A stretch of 64,000 bases of DNA from Prochlorococcus sp. AG-388-E21 (GCA_003279855.1 QCGO01000003.1:122779-186778); one strand, 5' to 3'; numbered from the stretch's first letter, positions 8,242 through 18,290 are shown. The notes: generated by a model not told the origin, from the letters alone. Numbers and translations: made by a program.

Positions 8242-11200
8242 TTAGGAAATCAAAGATTTAAGATTTACCTGAAATGATTTATCAGAAAGTAATTTTGATA
8301 CCCCATGAATATCTCCAACGCAAAATTGATCTCCAAATTTAACATAAGTTATAGATTCATTATTTTTAACAGCTGCTAATACAGGAATTTTGATTCCACA
8401 TTTATCTCTATCTGGTTTAAATTTTACTAAGCAATCTCTTATTGTGTTTTGAATTCTTATATCTGAAGCTTGTGAGCTATCAAGGTCAATTACTAGTAAT
8501 TTTAAGTTATCAATTTCTCTGCAATCATCAATAATTAATTGTGTTTTATCACTTTTTTTATCAATAGTTCCCCAAACTAATAGTCTGGTATCAGTAAGTA
8601 GAAATTCAGATAATCTAGAATATGTTTTTGGAAATACTATTGCCTCACAACTTCCAGAAAGATCTTCAAGTTGAACAATAGCCATTCTGTCACCTTTTCT
8701 TGTCGTAATTTGCTTTATTTCAGGAATCATTCCAACCAAAGAGACTTTTGTTCTATCATGGGAGTTTTCTAATTGAGAGATACTTATAGGAGAAACAAGT
8801 TTAGCTGGCTTTGCAAGATGTTTTAAAGGATGATCTGATAAATAAAAACCTAAAAGTTGCTTTTCTAATTTAAGCTTTTCAATTAAGGAGTAATCTTCAA
8901 CTTTAGATCCTTGAGATAATGAAAATTCTTTGTTTTCATTATTACTAATTGAGTCAAATAAATTTCCTTGTCCAGAGATCCGATCACGATTACGAGATGA
9001 TGCCCATTCCATTACATATTCAAGATCAGAGAAAAGTTGAGCTCTATTATTATTCTCAGAAAATTCATCAAGAGCACCACAGTGAATTAAAGATTCGATA
9101 TTTCTTTTATTTAAAATATTAGATGGTAAACGATCACATAAATCAGAAAATGATTTAAAGATTCCTAGTTTATTTCGATTCTCTATTATATTTCTTATGG
9201 CTGAATCTCCTAAATTTTTAATAGCAGATAATCCAAATAAAATTTGATCCTTTTTAATAGTAAAATCAATTCCCGATAAGTTAATACTTGGTGAAATAAC
9301 ATCGATTCCCATTGAATAACAATTAGAAATATATCGCTGCATTTTGTCGTTTGAACCAGCATTAACACTTAGAAGAGAAGCCATATAGGCTACTGGATAA
9401 TGTGCTTTTAAAAAAGCAGTTTGGTAAGTAACTGCACCATAAGCTGTGGAATGACTTTTATTAAAACAATACTCAGCGAATAAAACCATTTGATCAAAAA
9501 GATCATTAGCAATTTTTTTATCAACCCCTTTTTTAAAGGATCCCTCAATGAAAATATTACGATGTTTGACCATCTCAGAAACTTTCTTCTTTCCCATTGC
9601 TCTACGTAATAAATCTGCATCTCCAAGAGAATATCCTGCCAAATCTTGAGCAATTTTCATAATTTGCTCTTGATAAACCATTATTCCATAGGTTTCAGTG
9701 AGAATAGATTCAATAAAAGGATGAGGAAAATCTATTTTTTCACTTCCATTTTTTCTATTTATAAACTTTGGTATGAGACCAGCATCAAGTGGACCAGGCC
9801 TATATAAAGCCAAAATAGAGGAAATATCTTCAAGAGAATTTGGCTTAAAGTCTTTAACAACTTGTTTCATTCCGGATGATTCTAGTTGAAAAATACCTTC
9901 TAAATCTCCTCTTCCAATAAGATCAAAAGTTTTATTATCATTTAGAGGTAATTCATCAATATTGATTTTTTGCCCTGTGGAAGTTTCAATTAAAGATATG
10001 GTTTTATCTATCATTGTAAGATTTTTAAGGCCTAAAAAGTCCATTTTTAATAAGCCTAACGATTCAATATCATCCATTGAATATTGAGTAATTATTTGTC
10101 CTTCATTGTTCCTTTGAAGTGGTACGAGCATATCTAAAGGCTCTGATGCTATAACAACTCCTGCTGCGTGAACACCATAGGTTTTATTTGTTCCTTCAAT
10201 TCTTAATGCTAAATCAACCCATCTTTTTACCTTACTATCTTTTAAATATTTATCCCTAAATTCAGGACAAGGAGATTTCTTATCAATCATTTCATTAAGC
10301 TTATATGGTTTTCCTCTTACAACTGGTATTAATTTAGCCAACTTATCCGATTCTCCATAAGGAATATCTAGAACTCTGGCAACGTCCTTTAATACAGCTT
10401 TCGATGTCATTTTATTAAAGGTAATTATTTGCGCAACTTTATCTTCACCATATCTATTAGTTACATAATCAATAACTTCATTTCTCCTATCAATACAAAA
10501 ATCCGTATCAATATCTGGCATAGATTTTCTTGCTGGGTTTAAAAATCTCTCAAATAATAATCCATGTTTTACAGGATCAATATTTGTAATTTGGAGAGCA
10601 TATGCTACCAATGAACCAGCAGCAGAACCTCTCCCAGGGCCAACAGGTATAGAATTATCTCTGGCGAATTTTATATAATCCCACACGACTAAAAAATAGT
10701 CTGGGAATCCCATGTCATTAATTATTTTCAATTCAGAAGTTAATCTTTTCTTATAAATTTCATCAACTTCATCGAGATTAGTTTTATTGAGTCTACTTAA
10801 AAGACCTTGCTTAGTTATTTTCGTCAAAAAAGATAAGGAATTATTCTCATCTTTCAAAGGGAATTTAGGCATTCTATAGGTACCGAATAACTCAAATTCT
10901 TCAATCTTTTGTGAAACCTCAACCGTATTATTAATTGCATCTTCGATAGATTCTTTATCAATATGATCATTAAAAAGATTAAGCATTTCATCTTCACTTT
11001 TAATATATTCTGTTCCTGTATATCTCAATCTCTTTTCGTCACTTATTAATTTCCCAGTAAGAACGCAAAGTAAGGCATCATGAGCTTCAACATCCATGTT
11101 TGAAATGTAATGAGCATCATTAGTAGCAATAACTTTAATTTGATGTTCTTTACCGATTCTTATTAATTCAATATTTACAATTCTGTCTTCAATAGAACCA

Positions 11201-11739
11201 TGATCTTGTATTTCCAGATAAAAATCATCCCCAAATAATTTCTTATACCAAACAGCAGTATTCTCAGCGACATCAATCCTTCCTTTTAAGATTGCTTGAG
11301 GAATCTCTCCACCTAAACATGCTGTTGAAATAATAAGACCATCTTTATATTTTTCTAAAAGAGATTTATCGATACAAGGTCTAGAAAAAATACCTCGGCC
11401 CCTCATACCATTAAGATGGCTAATTGTGGTTAACTTTACTAGATTCTTATAACCTGCATGATTTTTGGCTAGTACTACCAAATGATATCTTTTTTCCTTT
11501 TTGGGCTGAGGATCATCAATGGAACCATTGATAATATACATTTCATTACCAATAATTGGTTTTATACCTTTATTTTTACATTTTTTTACTAAATCAAGAA
11601 CTCCATACATTACTCCATGATCTGTTAAGGCAATTGAATCCATTCCGAGTTCTGAAGCCCTGTCAACTATTTTAGAAACTTGACTTGCTCCATCTAGAAG
11701 GCTGTAATCACTATGATTATGAAGTGGAACAAATCCCAT
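8242..11739 (-). CDS. dnaE: DNA polymerase III alpha subunit (replicative polymerase)
   Basis: This is the replicative polymerase catalytic chain, 1165 aa, the full length of the DnaE1 type. It starts with the PHP domain (FVPLHNHSDYSLLDGAS). The C-family polymerase core includes GPGRGSAAGSLVAYAL and the acidic motif PDIDTDFCIDRR. It continues with the FNKSHSTAYG fingers region, tandem HhH (GALDEF area) and a C-terminal OB-fold (TKVSLVGMIPEIKQI). The start ATG is at 11739. The gene is on the same strand as gatA, separated by 78 bases with no terminator visible. Confidence 0.97.
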   Translation of the reverse strand: MGFVPLHNHSDYSLLDGASQVSKIVDRASELGMDSIALTDHGVMYGVLDLVKKCKNKGIKPIIGNEMYIINGSIDDPQPKKEKRYHLVVLAKNHAGYKNLVKLTTISHLNGMRGRGIFSRPCIDKSLLEKYKDGLIISTACLGGEIPQAILKGRIDVAENTAVWYKKLFGDDFYLEIQDHGSIEDRIVNIELIRIGKEHQIKVIATNDAHYISNMDVEAHDALLCVLTGKLISDEKRLRYTGTEYIKSEDEMLNLFNDHIDKESIEDAINNTVEVSQKIEEFELFGTYRMPKFPLKDENNSLSFLTKITKQGLLSRLNKTNLDEVDEIYKKRLTSELKIINDMGFPDYFLVVWDYIKFARDNSIPVGPGRGSAAGSLVAYALQITNIDPVKHGLLFERFLNPARKSMPDIDTDFCIDRRNEVIDYVTNRYGEDKVAQIITFNKMTSKAVLKDVARVLDIPYGESDKLAKLIPVVRGKPYKLNEMIDKKSPCPEFRDKYLKDSKVKRWVDLALRIEGTNKTYGVHAAGVVIASEPLDMLVPLQRNNEGQIITQYSMDDIESLGLLKMDFLGLKNLTMIDKTISLIETSTGQKINIDELPLNDNKTFDLIGRGDLEGIFQLESSGMKQVVKDFKPNSLEDISSILALYRPGPLDAGLIPKFINRKNGSEKIDFPHPFIESILTETYGIMVYQEQIMKIAQDLAGYSLGDADLLRRAMGKKKVSEMVKHRNIFIEGSFKKGVDKKIANDLFDQMVLFAEYCFNKSHSTAYGAVTYQTAFLKAHYPVAYMASLLSVNAGSNDKMQRYISNCYSMGIDVISPSINLSGIDFTIKKDQILFGLSAIKNLGDSAIRNIIENRNKLGIFKSFSDLCDRLPSNILNKRNIESLIHCGALDEFSENNNRAQLFSDLEYVMEWASSRNRDRISGQGNLFDSISNNENKEFSLSQGSKVEDYSLIEKLKLEKQLLGFYLSDHPLKHLAKPAKLVSPISISQLENSHDRTKVSLVGMIPEIKQITTRKGDRMAIVQLEDLSGSCEAIVFPKTYSRLSEFLLTDTRLLVWGTIDKKSDKTQLIIDDCREIDNLKLLVIDLDSSQASDIRIQNTIRDCLVKFKPDRDKCGIKIPVLAAVKNNESITYVKFGDQFCVGDIHGVSKLLSDKSFQVNLKSLIS

Positions 11740-11817
11740 ATTTAATCAATTTATATATACAAGATAGAGAATAATTTAAAAAATTCTATATTTTGCTAAT
11801 ACAAATTAATTATTAAT

Positions 11818-13272
11818 TCAAATTTCAATATTAGGTTTCCTATTCATAACTTCAGCATCCTTTTCAAATATATTTGCAACATTCAATATTCGATGCTCTT
11901 CCAAAACATTTCCGATTAATTGAAGACCGATAGGTAAGCCCTTTTTATCAAATCCACAAGGGATACTGATAGCTGGGAGTCCGGCAAGATTTACTGGAAC
12001 AGTTAGGAGATCAGACAAATACATAGATAAGGGGTCATTTACGAAATCTCCTTTTAAGAATGCTGTTGTAGGACATGTAGGGGTTAATAAAACATCTACC
12101 TCATTAAAAGCAGTGTCAAAATCCTTTCTAATTAATGTTCTTACTCTCTGAGCTTTCTTGTAATACGCATCACTATATCCTGCTGACAAAGCATAGGTAC
12201 CAATCAAAATTCTTCTTTGTACTTCATCACCAAATCCTTCCGCTCTACTTTTAGATATCATCTCTAATAAATTAGAATCGCCTTCTGATCTATATCCATA
12301 TTTAACACCATCATATCTAGCTAAATTAGCTGAAGCCTCACATGGAGCGATAACATAATAAGTAGCAATACCATCGTTAAATCTTGGACACTTTATATCA
12401 TGAATTTCAGCACCCAAAGATCTGAATCTCTCAATACTTGATAAAACTGATTCCTTAACTTCAGGATCAAGGCCAGGATGGTCAAAGCATTCTTCGATAA
12501 TGCCTATTTTAATACCTTTAATAGATTTATCTATATCTGACAAGTAATTAGGGACTGGTTTATCAAGACACGTTGAATCAAGATTATCCTTACCAGAAAT
12601 TGAATAAAGAATCTCAGCAGCATCTGAAACAGTATTTGTAATTGGACCTATTTGATCTAGAGAACTTGCAAATGCAATTAGTCCCCACCTACTTACTCTT
12701 CCATATGTTGGTTTTAACCCTACAACTCCACAAAAAGATGCTGGTTGCCTTATGGAGCCTCCTGTATCTGATCCAATAGCGGCTAAGCATAGACCAGCAG
12801 CGACTGAAGCTGCACTCCCACCTGAACTTCCACCGGGCACTCTATTTATATCCCAAGGATTTGATGTCGTACCAAATACTGAAGTCTCAGTTGAACTTCC
12901 CATCGCAAATTCGTCTAAATTAGTCTTTCCTAAGCAAATACCCCCTGATGACCATAATTTACCTGAGATAGAAGACTCGTATGGAGAAACGAAGTCTTTA
13001 AGCATTTTACTTGAACAAGAAGTAACAACTCCTTTAGTACAAATATTATCTTTTATCGCAATAGGTATTCCTGCAAGCGGAGGTAGTTTTTGATTATTAG
13101 TTATTAATTTATCAATGTTTTCAGATTGAGAATTAGCAATGTTTTTTGTTAAGCAAGTATAAGCATTTATTTTTGGATTTAATGAATCTATTTTTAAAAA
13201 GAATTCATTAACTAATTCCTTAACTGAAGCATTTCCACTATTAATTTCTTTCCTAAAAGAATTAAAGTTCAT
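11818..13272 (-). CDS. gatA: Aspartyl/glutamyl-tRNA amidotransferase subunit A
   Basis: GatA releases ammonia from glutamine and passes it to GatB to amidate Glu-tRNA(Gln) or Asp-tRNA(Asn). The amidase-signature Ser-cisSer-Lys triad is visible: Lys near residue 74 (PIAIKDN), then [14 protein letters not shown] and the [12 protein letters not shown] motif. At 484 aa the length is normal. It lies between dnaE and the DUF1816 gene on the same strand. Confidence 0.96.
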   Translation of the reverse strand: MNFNSFRKEINSGNASVKELVNEFFLKIDSLNPKINAYTCLTKNIANSQSENIDKLITNNQKLPPLAGIPIAIKDNICTKGVVTSCSSKMLKDFVSPYESSISGKLWSSGGICLGKTNLDEFAMGSSTETSVFGTTSNPWDINRVPGGSSGGSAASVAAGLCLAAIGSDTGGSIRQPASFCGVVGLKPTYGRVSRWGLIAFASSLDQIGPITNTVSDAAEILYSISGKDNLDSTCLDKPVPNYLSDIDKSIKGIKIGIIEECFDHPGLDPEVKESVLSSIERFRSLGAEIHDIKCPRFNDGIATYYVIAPCEASANLARYDGVKYGYRSEGDSNLLEMISKSRAEGFGDEVQRRILIGTYALSAGYSDAYYKKAQRVRTLIRKDFDTAFNEVDVLLTPTCPTTAFLKGDFVNDPLSMYLSDLLTVPVNLAGLPAISIPCGFDKKGLPIGLQLIGNVLEEHRILNVANIFEKDAEVMNRKPNIEI

Positions 13273-13304
13273 ATCAAAATTGAGAATTTAGATTAAATTA
13301 GTTA

Positions 13305-13547
13305 TTAAACAGTTAAGGGTTCTTCTTTATTACATCTAATAATATTATGTTTAATATCTGTTAAACCCTCTTCTGAAAGATCAGAAAGAAATTTTTCTAA
13401 ATTTTCATTAAGACTACGTTTTGTAAGAAATGGACCATACCAATAAGTTCCCGAAGGATTTCCAGTCTCAACCTTTGCCCACCAAGCTAAACCAAGTTTG
13501 TTGCCTAAATTTCTAATCAATATTTTTTGACCCCTTTTAAAGGCCAT
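13305..13547 (-). CDS. DUF1816-type small cyanobacterial protein
   Basis: An 80 aa soluble protein. The central segment LAWWAKVETGNPSGTYWYGP followed by F and an alpha-helical tail fits the DUF1816 family, which is restricted to cyanobacteria and sometimes fused to phycobilisome linker domains. No catalytic residues are evident. It lies 32 bases upstream of gatA on the same strand. The function in Prochlorococcus, which lacks phycobilisomes, is unknown. Confidence 0.8.
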   Translation of the reverse strand: MAFKRGQKILIRNLGNKLGLAWWAKVETGNPSGTYWYGPFLTKRSLNENLEKFLSDLSEEGLTDIKHNIIRCNKEEPLTV

Positions 13548-13671
13548 AAATTCTTGTTAAATTCTATACAATTATTTACTAATTATTCAAGTAATCTTTA
13601 TTAATTAAATAAATATATTGAAATAACGATAAATAGATATTCAAAATAACTAATTTTGATTAATAATTAAG

Positions 13672-14865
13672 TTAATTATTTGATATGTAACATAAGGAAA
13701 TAGCAGCTGCTACAGAGGCATTTAAGCTCGAAGTCTTCCCTTTTAGAGGAATTTTAAGTAAATAATCACATTTTTTTTGGACAAGCAATGAGATTCCTTT
13801 ATTTTCTGCTCCAACTATTACAAGAAAAGGTGCTTTTTCCTTAAATTCTGAAATAGGAACTTGCCCTTCTCCAGATAAACCAATAATGATAAACCCCCTT
13901 TTCTTTAATTCATCAATAGCCCTATTTAGATTTACTACTCTACTAACAGGTATATGCTCTAAAGCACCAGCTGCAACTTTTGCAACTGTTCCAGTTAAAC
14001 CCGCAGATCTTCGTTGAGGCACAATAATACCTTTGCAATCAAAAGCTTCTGCTGATCTAATAATTGCACCAAAGTTGTGAGGATCTGTCACGCCATCCAA
14101 TGCAACAATAATAGGATTAGAGGATTTACTTTTAGATATATCAATTAATTTTTCTAAAGATATTGACTTAGTGGAAGCATGCTGTAGGGCAACTCCTTGA
14201 TGAACGGCTCCGGATGTTAGTTGAGAGAGTCTAGACCAAGTGACCTCCTCTATTAAAACGCCTTTAGACTTAAGGTCTTTTAATAATAGGTAAAATTTTT
14301 CTGAAGAGAAAATTTCGGAGGTGCACCAAATTCTATTGATTGGTCTTTCGCTATTTAAAGCAGCAAAAACAGAATGCTTACCCCAGATCCAATCTTCAAA
14401 ATTTCTTTCGTTTGAGCTCAATTGAAATTTTTTTGGACTGTTTTCAGAATAATTTTCTGCATTATGAGCGTTAGAAGAAAATCTTGTTTGTGCTTGATTA
14501 AAATTATTTCTAGGTTTTTCTTTTGGTTTCGAGTGACTGTATTCATTATTTTTAGTATTGTCATTTCTTTTGAAATCATCTCTTCTATTAAAATTGTCTC
14601 TCCTTTTATAATTATCTCTTTTATTAGAATCATCACTACTGGTGAAATAGTCTCTCCTTTTATGATTATCTCTTCTATAAGATTCTTCTCTTATATTTAA
14701 ATCATTTCTTTTTTTAAAATTATTTCTTTCATAAGTATTATTTTTACTGGAGTTAAATCTATCTTCTTGAAAATTATTAGATTTATAATTATTTTTTGAA
14801 TGTGATCTCCTTTTATCGGTATCATTACTTTTTTTTGAATAATTATTTTTAGAAAAGTTTTTCAT
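13672..14865 (-). CDS. TrmH/SpoU-family RNA 2'-O-methyltransferase with long charged N-terminal extension
   Basis: SpoU-type SPOUT methyltransferase, closest in layout to RlmB (23S rRNA Gm2251). The catalytic C-terminal about 250 aa has WIWGKHSVFAAL (substrate-binding domain start) and the three SpoU motifs: ALDGVTDPHNFGAIIRSAE, VIVGAENKGIS and KIPLKGKTSSLNASVAAAI. The first 150 or so residues are unlike ordinary RlmB. They are a low-complexity tail of repeated Arg/Asp/Asn/Lys blocks such as KRRDNFNRRDDFKRND, likely disordered and RNA-binding. The Mini-III RNase gene lies 12 bases upstream on the same strand, so both are probably rRNA processing enzymes in one operon. Confidence 0.9.
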   Translation of the reverse strand: MKNFSKNNYSKKSNDTDKRRSHSKNNYKSNNFQEDRFNSSKNNTYERNNFKKRNDLNIREESYRRDNHKRRDYFTSSDDSNKRDNYKRRDNFNRRDDFKRNDNTKNNEYSHSKPKEKPRNNFNQAQTRFSSNAHNAENYSENSPKKFQLSSNERNFEDWIWGKHSVFAALNSERPINRIWCTSEIFSSEKFYLLLKDLKSKGVLIEEVTWSRLSQLTSGAVHQGVALQHASTKSISLEKLIDISKSKSSNPIIVALDGVTDPHNFGAIIRSAEAFDCKGIIVPQRRSAGLTGTVAKVAAGALEHIPVSRVVNLNRAIDELKKRGFIIIGLSGEGQVPISEFKEKAPFLVIVGAENKGISLLVQKKCDYLLKIPLKGKTSSLNASVAAAISLCYISNN

Positions 14866-14877
14866 AAATTTAATAGC

Positions 14878-15270
14878 TTATTTACACTCTAAGTATTCAA
14901 AAATTTTAGACAATCTTTTTGGGTCTTTTAGAAATAACCAACCAACTAAAGCTTCAAAACCTGTTGCTCTCGAATAGATAGCAGGATCAGAAGATTTTGG
15001 AAATCTCTTTGTTTTATTTCTAGCTCGTCTTATTAAATTTATTTCAAATGTATTTAATAAATGTTCAATTTCATCTAATGATTTTGATTGAGCTTGAGCT
15101 TTTACTTCATTTACAACTGAAAGATGAAGATCTCTTGATTTCAATGGGATATGAATGTGGCGTAATCTTTGATGCAACTCCCATACAGAATCCCCTAGCC
15201 AGGCAAGTTGAATAACTCCTATCTCTTCAGGAGAACCTTGAGGGGCAAGATTTTGTATCCAATAATTCAA
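14878..15270 (-). CDS. mrnC: Mini-ribonuclease III (23S rRNA maturation)
   Basis: Mini-III is an RNase III catalytic domain without the double-stranded-RNA-binding domain; it trims 23S rRNA precursors. The 130 aa product has LAWLGDSVWELHQRLR near residues 23-38, which carries the acidic active-site residue of the signature helix. The family end motif ATGFEALVGWLF is also present. The likely start is TTG at 15270, which overlaps the preceding STAS gene stop in the four bases TTGA. It is followed after 12 bases by the TrmH-family gene, a common cyanobacterial pairing. Confidence 0.88.
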   Translation of the reverse strand: MNYWIQNLAPQGSPEEIGVIQLAWLGDSVWELHQRLRHIHIPLKSRDLHLSVVNEVKAQAQSKSLDEIEHLLNTFEINLIRRARNKTKRFPKSSDPAIYSRATGFEALVGWLFLKDPKRLSKIFEYLECK

Positions 15271-15632
15271 TTCTTCAAATAGAGCAGCGCTTCTTGAAGA
15301 GTGGCTTTCAAATTAAGAAAGTCTGATAATCTTACTAGTTTTATAGTTTGAGCAACTCGAGAATTTCCAACAACAGAAAACCCTAGTTTAAGTTTTTTGC
15401 ATTCTTTGGAAGTTTGAACAAGAGCACCTAAACCGGATGAATCAAGGAAATCTATCTTACTTAGATCAACTACTAATGACAAACCCTCTTTTTTAAGGGT
15501 ATTGGTAACAAAAGTTTTAAATTGTTTTTCAGAAAATGCGTCTAATTGGCCTTTTAGAGTAAAAACAATAATATTCGACTTTATTTGAATGTTGCCTCTT
15601 AAAGAAACAGTTAGCTTTTGGAAATCTTCTAT
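15267..15632 (-). CDS. STAS-domain protein (anti-sigma-factor antagonist type), apparent non-AUG start
   Basis: STAS proteins such as SpoIIAA bind anti-sigma factors and are switched by phosphorylation of a conserved Ser. The core VDLSKIDFLDSSGLGALVQT carries the expected Ser in DSSG. The best ATG/GTG/TTG start (TTG at 15482) would leave only 71 aa and cut off the first half of the fold. The frame continues upstream with good STAS sequence (KLTVSLRGN, IIVFTLKGQLDAFS) to about 15638, where GGAGGA at 15646-15641 forms a strong Shine-Dalgarno. The in-frame codons at the right spacing are ATC (15635) and ATA (15632), with no ATG, GTG or TTG before the upstream stop. The 3' end overlaps mrnC by four bases. 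STAS assignment is firm; the start is unsettled. Confidence 0.75.
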   Translation of the reverse strand: MEDFQKLTVSLRGNIQIKSNIIVFTLKGQLDAFSEKQFKTFVTNTLKKEGLSLVVDLSKIDFLDSSGLGALVQTSKECKKLKLGFSVVGNSRVAQTIKLVRLSDFLNLKATLQEALLYLKN

Positions 15633-15698
15633 GATTTTATTCCTCCAAAAAAATTTAATTTTCTAATTGTAATTATCAAATCAAAAAGAATCGATATG

Positions 15699-16838
15699 TC
15701 AACATCTCTCTAACATTAGAGAGACAAATTTTTCAAATAAATAATCTGAGTCATGAGGGCCTGGACTTGCTTCTGGGTGATATTGAACACTAAATATAGG
15801 CTTATTTATAAGTTTCAATCCGGCAACAGTTTTGTCATTGAGATTCAAGTGGGTTATTTCAACTATTTTATTGGATAAAGAATTTGGATCTATAGCAAAG
15901 CCATGATTCTGACTTGTTATTTCAATATTATTCTTTTTGCCACAAGGATGATTTAATCCACGATGTCCAAAAGGTAATTTATAAGTTTTTCCGCCTAATG
16001 CTAAACCAAATATTTGATGACCAAGACAAATACCAAACATAGGAATTTTCCCATAATTTATAAGTAATTTAGCTAAATTAATTCCATCAAGTACAGATGA
16101 AGGATCCCCTGGACCATTTGAGAAAAATATTCCATCAGGATCATGACTTAAAACATCTTTAAAAGAAGCATTTGAAGGCAAAACCATTATTTCACATCCA
16201 TGCGAAGCTAATCTATTGAGAATTGATTTTTTAATACCAAAATCAATAGCAACAACTTTAAATTTATTAATATTGTTATTAACACTCTCTCGAACATCAA
16301 AATCAGTAATGGTGATTTCTTTAGATATGTAATTTTTCTTTGTTGAAACTTCTTTGGCTAAATTTAAACCTTCCATATTAGGAGTATTAGAAATAATTTC
16401 AAGACAACTATCAAGATCATTCTTTTCTGTAGTAATAAGTCCATTCATGGAACCATAAGATCTTAAAATTTTAACAAGTGCTCTAGTATCAACTCCATAA
16501 AGTCCAATAATATTTTTTTCTATTAGCCACTGATTAAAATTTAATTTAGATCTCCAATTACTATTATTATTTGAATAATTACGAACAATTAAACCTTTGA
16601 CAGATTTATCCGATTCTGAATCTTCGAAATTAATTCCTGTATTTCCTATTTCTGGATAAGTGAATGTAAGGATCTGGCCATAATAACTTGGGTCGGTAAT
16701 TACTTCCTGATAACCAGTCATGCCCGTATTAAAAACAATTTCACCAACAGTTGAACCCATCGCACCAAATGAAAAACCTTTAAAAGTAATCCCGTTACTC
16801 AAAACAAGTTTTGCATTTTTCTTAAAAGGATGATTCAT
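15699..16838 (-). CDS. carA: Carbamoyl-phosphate synthase small (glutaminase) subunit
   Basis: CarA hydrolyses glutamine and channels ammonia to CarB for carbamoyl phosphate, feeding arginine and pyrimidine synthesis. The N-terminal CPSase domain contains LVLSNGITFKG and FNTGMTGYQEVITDPSY. The C-terminal class I glutamine amidotransferase has the nucleophile in MFGICLGHQIFGLALGG and the His/Glu pair in FSVQYHPEASPGP. At 379 aa the length is normal. It follows trpD by 14 bases on the same strand. Confidence 0.96.
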   Translation of the reverse strand: MNHPFKKNAKLVLSNGITFKGFSFGAMGSTVGEIVFNTGMTGYQEVITDPSYYGQILTFTYPEIGNTGINFEDSESDKSVKGLIVRNYSNNNSNWRSKLNFNQWLIEKNIIGLYGVDTRALVKILRSYGSMNGLITTEKNDLDSCLEIISNTPNMEGLNLAKEVSTKKNYISKEITITDFDVRESVNNNINKFKVVAIDFGIKKSILNRLASHGCEIMVLPSNASFKDVLSHDPDGIFFSNGPGDPSSVLDGINLAKLLINYGKIPMFGICLGHQIFGLALGGKTYKLPFGHRGLNHPCGKKNNIEITSQNHGFAIDPNSLSNKIVEITHLNLNDKTVAGLKLINKPIFSVQYHPEASPGPHDSDYLFEKFVSLMLERC

Positions 16839-16852
16839 TAAATAAAAAATTC

Positions 16853-17884
16853 TTATGATTCAAGATAGTTTTTCAGAAGCAAAAATTTATCCCAAGGTTC
16901 TGCTTTACTCATAGAGAACAAAGCTTTTTTAAATCCCTTTTCTATATCATCTTCAATTCCTGCGACCCAGAGTACTAATGCGGTATTTAAAGCGACTACA
17001 TCCATATGAGCCTTTTGACCTGAACCATTCAAAACAGATTTTAATATGTATTCATAAGACTCATCATTTGAGACTATTAAATCTTTATTCGGAGTATTTT
17101 GATAATTAAAGTTTGAGACATTAATTTTTGAATGTTTAAGCTTACCTTTATCTACAAATATTATTTTATTATCTCCCTCTAATGAAGCCTCATCTAGACC
17201 ACCATAGCCATGAACAACGATAGCTCTATCCATTTCCATTTTGCTTAAAGCAGAGGCCATAGGATCAAGTAATTCTTCAGAAGCAACTCCTAAAACTTGA
17301 GCATTAGGTCTTAAAGGATTTACTAATGGACCTAGTTGGTTAAAAACAGTTCTTATACCAAGAGACTTTCTCAAAGGAGCTAACTTAATTAATGATTTAT
17401 GCCAAACAGGAGCAAATAAAAAAGTTATCCCTATTTGATCTATTGAAGAAATAACCTTATCTAAAGTGGAATTTAAATTAATCCCAAGATTTAACAAAAC
17501 ATCAGCCGAGCCAACTTTTCCACTAGCACTTTTATTACCGTGTTTTGCAATATTTACACCACATGATGAGGCGACAAATGCAACAGCAGTTGAAATATTA
17601 AAAGTATTAGCCCCATCACCACCAGTACCACAAGTATCAACCATAAACATATTGGGGCGTTCGACAGGCAATTTACAAGCATTCAAAAGTACATCTGCCA
17701 TAGAAGATAATTCAATTCCTGTAGCTCCTTTAGCTCTTAATGCACTCAAAAAAGCTCCTGTTTGAACCTCCAAAATTTCATCATTTATCCATCTTTTCAT
17801 CAAAGTATTTGATGTCTTAGCATCAAGGTCATGCCCATTTAATAATTGGTTGAGAATTTCAGAATTTGTTTTAGTGATAGACAT
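16853..17884 (-). CDS. trpD: Anthranilate phosphoribosyltransferase
   Basis: TrpD joins anthranilate to PRPP in the second committed step of tryptophan synthesis. The PRPP-binding motif [14 protein letters not shown] is near residue 86. [20 protein letters not shown] and [10 protein letters not shown] follow, together with the [10 protein letters not shown] segment. At 343 aa the length is normal. It is upstream of carA on the same strand with a 14-base gap and downstream of the DUF3288-type gene. Confidence 0.96.
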   Translation of the reverse strand: MSITKTNSEILNQLLNGHDLDAKTSNTLMKRWINDEILEVQTGAFLSALRAKGATGIELSSMADVLLNACKLPVERPNMFMVDTCGTGGDGANTFNISTAVAFVASSCGVNIAKHGNKSASGKVGSADVLLNLGINLNSTLDKVISSIDQIGITFLFAPVWHKSLIKLAPLRKSLGIRTVFNQLGPLVNPLRPNAQVLGVASEELLDPMASALSKMEMDRAIVVHGYGGLDEASLEGDNKIIFVDKGKLKHSKINVSNFNYQNTPNKDLIVSNDESYEYILKSVLNGSGQKAHMDVVALNTALVLWVAGIEDDIEKGFKKALFSMSKAEPWDKFLLLKNYLES

Positions 17885-17913
17885 TTATCTTTAGTAGATT
17901 TATGGTTCTTTGC

Positions 17914-18210
17914 TCAATTAGAAGTATCGAAACCAGAGCCGATTAAATCTTTATTCGTATTTGAAGGTCTAAAATTATTTGACCATAATTTTTTAGTTTT
18001 TAAAAAAAGATTATCCTTTGTTATATTCCAAAATTTTAGTGTTTTTTCAATATCCTCTTTTATCTCTATTTCACCAGGGAAATTATCATATCTATTAATT
18101 AATCTAGCTAAATTAATTAAGTCAAAATCTTCAGGTATCTCCTTAGATATAAGTGAATCTATAATCTTTTTATCAGTTGAATGCAGAGGATGAGTTTGTT
18201 CATTGCTCAT
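17914..18210 (-). CDS. DUF3288-type cyanobacterial protein
   Basis: A roughly 98 aa soluble protein. The layout of a short start, then THPLHSTDKKIIDSLI, the LINLARLINRYDNFPGEIEI segment and a C-terminal helix fits the cyanobacterial DUF3288 family. Of the two in-frame ATGs (18228 and 18210) the second is chosen because homologue-like sequence begins there (MSNEQTHPL). The role is unknown. It is directly upstream of trpD, 29 bases away on the same strand. Confidence 0.8.
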   Translation of the reverse strand: MSNEQTHPLHSTDKKIIDSLISKEIPEDFDLINLARLINRYDNFPGEIEIKEDIEKTLKFWNITKDNLFLKTKKLWSNNFRPSNTNKDLIGSGFDTSN

Positions 18211-18290
18211 AATAAAAAAAGAAATCATTTATAAAACTAGCTCACATATTCAAAAATGAAACATTATCTTAATCATATGGGAATTTTTAA

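Noticed and set aside
9408..9653. An 81-codon frame within dnaE in another frame
   Set aside because: dnaE is intact and full-length across this region, so no second gene is needed.
12752..13093. A 113-codon rightward frame inside gatA
   Set aside because: It lies wholly within a well-supported gene on the other strand and has no family features; an antisense shadow.
14422..14700. A rightward 92-codon frame, hydrophobic, opposite the TrmH tail
   Set aside because: Its Ile/Ser/Phe repetition is simply the complement of the Arg/Asp/Asn codon repeats in the methyltransferase tail.
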